From an uncultured Bacteroidota bacterium (GTDB lineage Bacteria > Bacteroidota > Bacteroidia > Bacteroidales > WCHB1-69): 41,752 nt of DNA. Shown here piece after piece: positions 36,882 to 41,752 of this stretch (its first letter is position 1; each line of letters starts with the position of its first letter). The translations under genes and the position numbers were made by a program. Location: assembly GCA_902774175.1 (NCBI GenBank), contig CACYHG010000016.1:1-41752 (forward strand), written 5' to 3'. Under the pieces are notes generated by a model. That model did not search any database. It saw nothing but the letters and a program-made list of their open reading frames with translations, and had not been told where the DNA came from.

Positions 36882-38342
36882 ATGGTTTGCATAGTAAAAA
36901 ATATTTTTATTATAGGGTGTGCTTTGCTTTTTTGTGTAATTGCACAGGCACAGACTGTGACCACCAACGCCTTTAAGAAAGACAGTGCGTTTTTTCAGAT
37001 TGAAGACAAATACTTTAATTTTGAACATGAGGTCAGGCCCGGCCGGAAGACTCCCGATTTCACGATGTTCCCATTATATCTCCTGTTACAAAACAATACG
37101 GAAAACCTGCTAAGAAAACAGACCGACACCATTTCTGTAATTGTTTCCGTCAACGGGTATTGCGACACGTTTGACCTTACCCTTGACAATGATTTGGCAC
37201 CAGATTCAATGGAAATTCTGTCCGTGCCGCTCAAAATGGCTTACGATGTGTTGGAAAACAGTTGCTATTTCATGGATGTGGAAACTGTCAGGGGGATGGA
37301 AGACAACTGGCTATGCACGAAGGTTATCCGGCTGAACGGGGATTCCGTCAGTGACAACTGGCTGTGCAATAAGTTTCAAGTCTGCATAAGGGACATTTAC
37401 GCATACGACTTTTATGAAGTTTCACCCAGTAAGGACACCCTGTTTTATTTTGCTGAAAACACTTATGACATACAACAGATACCTTATGCTGTTTTAGTGG
37501 GACCAAACAGCACTTTACCCCGAAATGCAACGGACATTTGGGCGGGATATCAGAAACCGGTCGATGAATTGATTGTACCGAGATTGGTTGAATGTTACAG
37601 CCTTTACTTCGGTCCTATGATTGTTCCCGTTACCAAAATATATGGTACAGCATTTAAAGACTGCGACAGTGTGACATCCGTTGACCTGCCTTCCTCAATC
37701 GAAAAAATAGGAGGTAATGTGTTCAATGGATGCACACGTCTGAAATCGATTACTGTACGGAGCAAAACTCCCCCTTCCATCTATTCCTCCACTTTTGCAG
37801 GTGTGGACAGCAACTGTAGCCTGCATGTGCCGTGCAGTGCCTTGGCCGACTACCAATCTTCTGAATATTGGTCAAGGTTCAGGCAGATAGAGGGCTTTTT
37901 TGATTACAAACTGACCGCTGTCCCGAAATATGATTATTTGGGAAGCGTGGAAATTGTCCGGAAACCGGTATGTGGGTATCCCTTAGCAGTGATAAAGGCT
38001 GTTCCCAATGAGGGCTATCGTTTCAAACAATGGGAAAATGGGGAGCGGAAAAACCCCCGCACCGTCACTGTGACAAGCGACACGGTGCTGACCGCCTATT
38101 TCCAGACCGTGGATGTGGAGGAACCCACGGAACCGGTTCCTATGATTCATTCTGAAAACGGCGTTATCATGATTACCAATCTGCAGCAGCAGGAAACCAT
38201 TGAGGTCTGCAATCTCCTGGGGCAGGTCTGTTTCAAGGGCAAGGCGCAGGATGTTCTTGCTGTTCCGGTCAGTACAAGCGGCTTGTATTTTGTCCGCATC
38301 GGGAAGAACCTGGTGAGGAAGGTGGCTGTTTTCAAAAACTGA
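36882..38342 (+). CDS. BspA-type repeat protein secreted by T9SS
   Basis: 486 residues. The signal peptide is followed by a ~220-residue unrecognised beta-rich part and BspA-type leucine-rich repeats near 255-310 (AFKDCDSVTSVDLPSSIEKI, GNVFNGCTRLKSITV). A repeat-associated beta segment, GYRFKQWENGERKNPRTVTV, resembles the InlB B-repeat type near 380. The last ~70 residues are a T9SS type A sorting domain: VEVCNLLGQVCFKGKA-like strand pair, VPVSTSGLYFVRIG and final VRKVAVFKN. The protein should be exported by Sec, then by T9SS, and anchored or released at the cell surface. Start at 36882 chosen for the signal peptide. It may share transcription with the upstream coiled-coil gene (48-bp gap). 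Confidence 0.78.
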   Translation: MVCIVKNIFIIGCALLFCVIAQAQTVTTNAFKKDSAFFQIEDKYFNFEHEVRPGRKTPDFTMFPLYLLLQNNTENLLRKQTDTISVIVSVNGYCDTFDLTLDNDLAPDSMEILSVPLKMAYDVLENSCYFMDVETVRGMEDNWLCTKVIRLNGDSVSDNWLCNKFQVCIRDIYAYDFYEVSPSKDTLFYFAENTYDIQQIPYAVLVGPNSTLPRNATDIWAGYQKPVDELIVPRLVECYSLYFGPMIVPVTKIYGTAFKDCDSVTSVDLPSSIEKIGGNVFNGCTRLKSITVRSKTPPSIYSSTFAGVDSNCSLHVPCSALADYQSSEYWSRFRQIEGFFDYKLTAVPKYDYLGSVEIVRKPVCGYPLAVIKAVPNEGYRFKQWENGERKNPRTVTVTSDTVLTAYFQTVDVEEPTEPVPMIHSENGVIMITNLQQQETIEVCNLLGQVCFKGKAQDVLAVPVSTSGLYFVRIGKNLVRKVAVFKN

Positions 38343-38416
38343 CTCCCGCTTTTTTCAGCTGGTTACGTAGGGTGGAGGTTATCCAGCTTTGTCAGCGGTC
38401 CCTCGTTTCATATTCG

Positions 38417-39514
38417 TTAATTGTTTGCAATCACCGACAGCAGATTCATCACAAACCAGCTGTCGAATCCTTGGAGAATTATACGTTTGGCGTTACCGTC
38501 GCGGTTGAGTTCCATGCCGTCGCTGTAGGGGGTGACACCGATTATTTTAGTGTAGGGAATCTTCACACCCTTTGTAGGACTGTTGAAGATTAGGTGCTTG
38601 TTGGTGACGAACAATTTGCCAGTTCCTTCAAGGTTCATATAACTGTGTTCCATCGGTTTCATTCGCCCGGTACTCGGACGATAGTAAATGCCTTTGCATA
38701 TCTTGATGGAAAGGCCACCTCGATTGCTTATGTATTCCCTTTTTATCTTCTCTTCGAAGCATTTCACATCGTCGTATACCCAGAGTACCGACTCGCCCTT
38801 ACCCAATATAATAGGGTATCCCATAGTCTGTGGAGGAAGCTGCCCTTGTTGCAATCCGCTGAGTATTCTTGCTTGTGAGATTTTGGCGATGTCGCCACTC
38901 TGATATTTGACCGGAAGATTTGCTGGCTGGATACCGAAGGAGGTGGTATATTCGTTCACCATGTGCTCCTCCTGTGGCGTGAGAAGGCCATCTTTTAGGA
39001 AATTTGTTGCTGCTTTTTCCAGCATATAATAGCAAGCATCGCAGACTGCATCGTTGGAGATAGGTAGTGTTCGAGTCACTCCGTATATAGCTGTCCGGGT
39101 AGTTGCGATAGGTTGTTTCCCAGTGAAGTATTCCGCGATGTGGCCTTTGATGAGCTTCAGTGCAAAACGGGTAATTGCTCCGTTACGGTCAAGAATAGAA
39201 TAGGATTCACCCATAGCTGACACCAGCGATGTTACCACCTGTGGCATCTGTGAAGAGAATGGGCGATGAATAGCAGTTGTGTAGATATCTAACGCTTTTG
39301 TGAATACCGACGTGATATCGTCGGCATTTATGAAGCTCTCCTTTCTCAGTTGCGACAACTCGTGCTGGATAGTAGTACCTTGAGCTACTCCGAGGAAGTA
39401 TTCCTCTAGTAGTTTGCGGAGTTTTTCGACACCTTTGCTGTGCTTCTCCTCGCACTCCTTATGAACCGAAGAGAAAAGACCGGCGCTTTGATTACAATAT
39501 TTACAGGTTGACAT
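38417..39514 (-). CDS. Zinc-ribbon protein with a C-terminal PH/GRAM-like domain
   Basis: 365 residues, no signal peptide. The N-terminus has a small zinc-binding motif, C4-x2-C7 and H18-x2-C21-x3-H25 (STCKYCNQ, VHKECEEKH). A helical region of unknown type fills the middle. The end (about 290-365) is beta-rich: GKLFVTNKHLIFNSPTKGVK, IPYTKIIGVTPYSDGMEL, then a closing helix with FVMNLLSVIANN. This resembles bacterial PH or GRAM-like domains. I chose the ATG at 39512-39514 because the family-like zinc motif starts there; it lies 2 bp after the preceding stop. Last gene of a three-gene unit; function unknown. Confidence 0.65.
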   Translation of the reverse strand: MSTCKYCNQSAGLFSSVHKECEEKHSKGVEKLRKLLEEYFLGVAQGTTIQHELSQLRKESFINADDITSVFTKALDIYTTAIHRPFSSQMPQVVTSLVSAMGESYSILDRNGAITRFALKLIKGHIAEYFTGKQPIATTRTAIYGVTRTLPISNDAVCDACYYMLEKAATNFLKDGLLTPQEEHMVNEYTTSFGIQPANLPVKYQSGDIAKISQARILSGLQQGQLPPQTMGYPIILGKGESVLWVYDDVKCFEEKIKREYISNRGGLSIKICKGIYYRPSTGRMKPMEHSYMNLEGTGKLFVTNKHLIFNSPTKGVKIPYTKIIGVTPYSDGMELNRDGNAKRIILQGFDSWFVMNLLSVIANN

Positions 39515-39516
39515 TT

Positions 39517-41037
39517 TCAATAAGGTATTAGATTCATTGTCTGCCAAAATCTGGCATTTTGATAATCAGATAAATATGAAGCGGGGACTTCAACGTTAAC
39601 ATGCGTAATCCTGTTATATCCAAAAGAATCTTCCCAAATAGTGAAAGGTTTAGAATGGACACGAATAGTCTCTATCCCCGAAAATGCTTTGGATCCGATG
39701 CTAGTAATGCCTTCCGGAATATCAAGAAAAGTGAGCTGTGTATTAACAAATGTCTCGCTAGAAATAGATTTGACTTTTTTTGGTAGTTTTACGCTTGACA
39801 AAAATTTACAATCCATAAAAGCACCATTATCTATAAAATTAACATTGTCGGGGATAACAATATCTTTAATACAAGTATTACTAAAGGCATTCCGACCAAT
39901 TTTACACAAATTATTTGAAAGTTTTACGTTTGACAACATCTTACAATAGGAGAAAGCACCATCTCCAATTTCAGTAATACTGTCGGGAAGGACAAGGTCT
40001 TTAATATCAATATTACAGAACGAATTACGTCCTATCCTACAAACTGTTTCAGGTATTACTATATCATTTATGCTTTTATTTGAGGCGAAAGCACTATCTC
40101 CAATTTCTGTGACAGTGATAATTTTATTCTCTTTGAAACCATATTTATTTTGGTCGTCAATAACCATTAGCTTATTTTCTAGCCCTATCTCCATTAATTT
40201 GATAGTATCTGGAATAACCAATACTCCTTGTGGTTTCATATAACCTTTCCATCCTGTAGATGCAGTAGGCGGAACTAATTTCACAGCCATTTTTGGGATT
40301 TCTTTTCTTTCTGGTTCAAAGCCCCATGTTGAACTCCTTAACCTATTATGTAGAGTATAATTAAGAGTTGGTTTGTGAACTGGTTCAAGAAAGCTGTGTA
40401 GACTTTGCAGATGGTATCTCCCGGCTTCTTCAAAATAAAGCCTATTACCAGATTTTTGTACAAAAGCATAACATTTCATATCACTTCCGCTTGGTGGAAG
40501 TAATTTTATTACAGGATCATTTTGTATAATTGGTTGAATGTTCTGTGATTGTGATGAAGTTATTGTTGCAGGAATCTGTTTATGAGATTGATTTGTGTTG
40601 GATGTTGAAGATTGTTGTGGTTTTTGCTGTGATGTTTGCTGTGATGCTTGCTGTGATATTTGTTGTGATGATTGTTGCGAAGTATGTTGCAGCGTATTTT
40701 TTAAAGCACTCTCATGTTTCGACTCTTCTTCCAACAAAGACTTTACCTTAGAGAATGCCTCTTTATGATTTGGATTGATTGCCAATAATGCGAACAGGGT
40801 TTTCTTCGCTTTTTCTTCATTATTCAATTTAATGTAAGTTTCAGCAAGTTTCATATAAGCAGATTCATTTTTTGGCCTTAAGCTTATTTCTGCCTGGAAA
40901 AACTCCATAGCTTGAGAGAAATTCCCTGCATTAAAATGATCAACGCCTTTTGCATAAAAGTTAATTATAACTGATTGCGAAGCTTCTATGGTTTTTGTAT
41001 GGTCAAAATTGTCTTTAAAATAATCTAAACTGTCCAT
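39517..41037 (-). CDS. Cytoplasmic TPR plus BspA-type leucine-rich-repeat protein
   Basis: 506 residues without signal peptide or membrane segment. TPR repeats occupy about 26-100 (FYAKGVDHFNAGNFSQAMEF, YMKLAETYIKLNNEEKAKKT). A Ser/Gln repeat linker is at 117-144. A region of unknown type follows (about 170-290). BspA-type LRR_5 repeats fill about 310-470 (VTEIGDSAFASNKSINDIVI, ITEIGDGAFSYCKMLSNVKL). BspA repeats are usually on exported surface proteins; here no export signal is visible. Base composition is much more AT-rich than in the core genes of the window. It is between the two-TM gene (17 bp upstream) and the zinc-ribbon gene (2 bp downstream), so it is probably co-transcribed. Confidence 0.72.
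   Translation of the reverse strand: MDSLDYFKDNFDHTKTIEASQSVIINFYAKGVDHFNAGNFSQAMEFFQAEISLRPKNESAYMKLAETYIKLNNEEKAKKTLFALLAINPNHKEAFSKVKSLLEEESKHESALKNTLQHTSQQSSQQISQQASQQTSQQKPQQSSTSNTNQSHKQIPATITSSQSQNIQPIIQNDPVIKLLPPSGSDMKCYAFVQKSGNRLYFEEAGRYHLQSLHSFLEPVHKPTLNYTLHNRLRSSTWGFEPERKEIPKMAVKLVPPTASTGWKGYMKPQGVLVIPDTIKLMEIGLENKLMVIDDQNKYGFKENKIITVTEIGDSAFASNKSINDIVIPETVCRIGRNSFCNIDIKDLVLPDSITEIGDGAFSYCKMLSNVKLSNNLCKIGRNAFSNTCIKDIVIPDNVNFIDNGAFMDCKFLSSVKLPKKVKSISSETFVNTQLTFLDIPEGITSIGSKAFSGIETIRVHSKPFTIWEDSFGYNRITHVNVEVPASYLSDYQNARFWQTMNLIPY
40606..40689 (-). repeat. 12-bp tandem repeats coding a Ser/Gln linker
   Basis: About seven copies of a 12-bp unit within the TPR-LRR gene encode four-residue steps of the form TSQQ, SSQQ, ISQQ, ASQQ, TSQQ, KPQQ. 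The frame is kept if copy number changes. It marks a flexible linker between the TPR part and the rest. Confidence 0.85.
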
Positions 41038-41054
41038 CCTTAATTAATTTTTTA

Positions 41055-41624
41055 TTAACCAAAAATAGTTGCCAAAGAACAAATAATCAATATAAGTCCA
41101 ATTGCTATTAAGAAACCTCCACCATAATCAAAAACTAATCCTCCGATAATGAAAAGGGGTATTCCGAGTATTCCCATAAGACAACCCTGAGACTGTTCTT
41201 TTTTTTTATATTGACTAAAGTCATATGACACAACGTTTTTGGGAATAATTGGCTTTGTAGTCTTGTTTTGGATACTTTCTTCTGAAGGTTGAATGATTTG
41301 TTCTTGTAATAAAGGCAAAGCTAATGCTTTCAATACACCATTAATAATGTCCCGAGTGTACTTGTCATCGTTGTATTGCTTCAACAAAGCCAAACCTTTG
41401 TTTTGTAAATCCTTTTCCGATAAGTTGCGCCAAGATAACATCTTTTCGATTTTGCCGTTTTTCACCATTTCCGACAGTCGCTGCTTTATCACTCCGGCAT
41501 CCTTATCATGGACATCGAATGCACCATAGTCCTGTAGAATATTGACCAAAAACGGCGACTTTAGCACGTCGGTGCCGAGATCGCCAATGGCTTCTTGTAA
41601 GGCAATTTGCAATTCTTTGTGCAT
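41055..41624 (-). CDS. Small protein with two C-terminal membrane segments
   Basis: 189 residues. A helical cytoplasmic part (about 1-110), a polar linker, and two hydrophobic segments near 146-189 (GCLMGILGIPLFIIGGLVF and GGGFLIAIGLILIICSLATI). I do not recognise the family. It is the first gene of the AT-rich unit reading toward 38417. The 128 bp between it and the window edge are AT-rich and show no confident -7 box; the nearest candidate on the minus strand (CTAATTTTTGTCC, around 41670) has one extra base. Confidence 0.6.
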   Translation of the reverse strand: MHKELQIALQEAIGDLGTDVLKSPFLVNILQDYGAFDVHDKDAGVIKQRLSEMVKNGKIEKMLSWRNLSEKDLQNKGLALLKQYNDDKYTRDIINGVLKALALPLLQEQIIQPSEESIQNKTTKPIIPKNVVSYDFSQYKKKEQSQGCLMGILGIPLFIIGGLVFDYGGGFLIAIGLILIICSLATIFG

Positions 41625-41752
41625 GATTAGTGTTTACTTCCAGTAAAGAAATAATGACGTAATGGACAAAAATTAGGCTGAAATCTTTGTAACACATGTA
41701 ACAATTAGCATGTTATGGCGTTCAAAGGTTATGAATAAAAAAAATGCTTTTA

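Overview
The window looks like a chromosomal segment of a Bacteroidales bacterium (phylum Bacteroidota). Several observations agree. Promoters repeatedly carry the phylum-type -7 box TAnnTTTGC, and clear Shine-Dalgarno sites are absent. There is a PorE-like TPR/beta-propeller/OmpA protein, a BspA-type repeat protein ending in a type IX secretion (T9SS) sorting signal, a long-form IspG, a signal peptidase I with an extra N-terminal domain, and the parA-parB-DUF5683 gene order. GC looks near 50% in the backbone, higher in the AraC/lipocalin pair near the left end, and clearly lower in the last ~2.3 kb.

Layout. 1-3.4 kb: two differently broken copies of one PAP2-phosphatase gene flank an AraC regulator and a divergent CrtC/AttH-like lipocalin protein. 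3.57-4.94 kb: a DUF4143-type AAA ATPase behind three 23-bp tandem repeats placed at the predicted transcription start. 5-9.7 kb: three secreted or anchored proteins of unknown role, one with a DUF3142-like barrel. 9.7-13.5 kb: tRNA-Thr(CGU), recQ and ispG, the last two overlapping by 4 bp. 13.5-16.1 kb: PorE-like OmpA protein with an extra C-terminal domain resembling a catalytically dead retropepsin. 16.2-25.1 kb: parA-parB-DUF5683, then a second DUF4143 ATPase with its own promoter-plus-tandem-repeat leader, then dapB, an M6-like metallopeptidase and lepB. 25.2-31.7 kb: a probable co-directional operon of glutamine synthetase, LysE-type exporter, S41 protease, RsuA/RluB-type pseudouridine synthase and hydF. 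31.8-32.4 kb: a PIN-domain toxin-antitoxin pair. 32.6-36.1 kb: an AsmA/DUF748-like protein and a lipase-like lipoprotein. 36.2-38.3 kb: a secreted coiled-coil protein and a T9SS cargo protein. 38.4-41.6 kb: an AT-rich three-gene unit (two-transmembrane protein, TPR plus BspA-LRR protein, zinc-ribbon/PH-like protein).

The strongest candidate for something undescribed is the shared design of the two DUF4143 ATPase loci. Each has a perfect TACTTTTGC box, then three tandem units (23 bp at one locus, 33 bp at the other, unrelated in sequence), then the start codon within 5-16 bp. In both arrays the unit nearest the gene is the most degenerate. The array would form nearly the whole 5' leader of the mRNA. 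All functional calls come from reading motifs by eye; no search was run.
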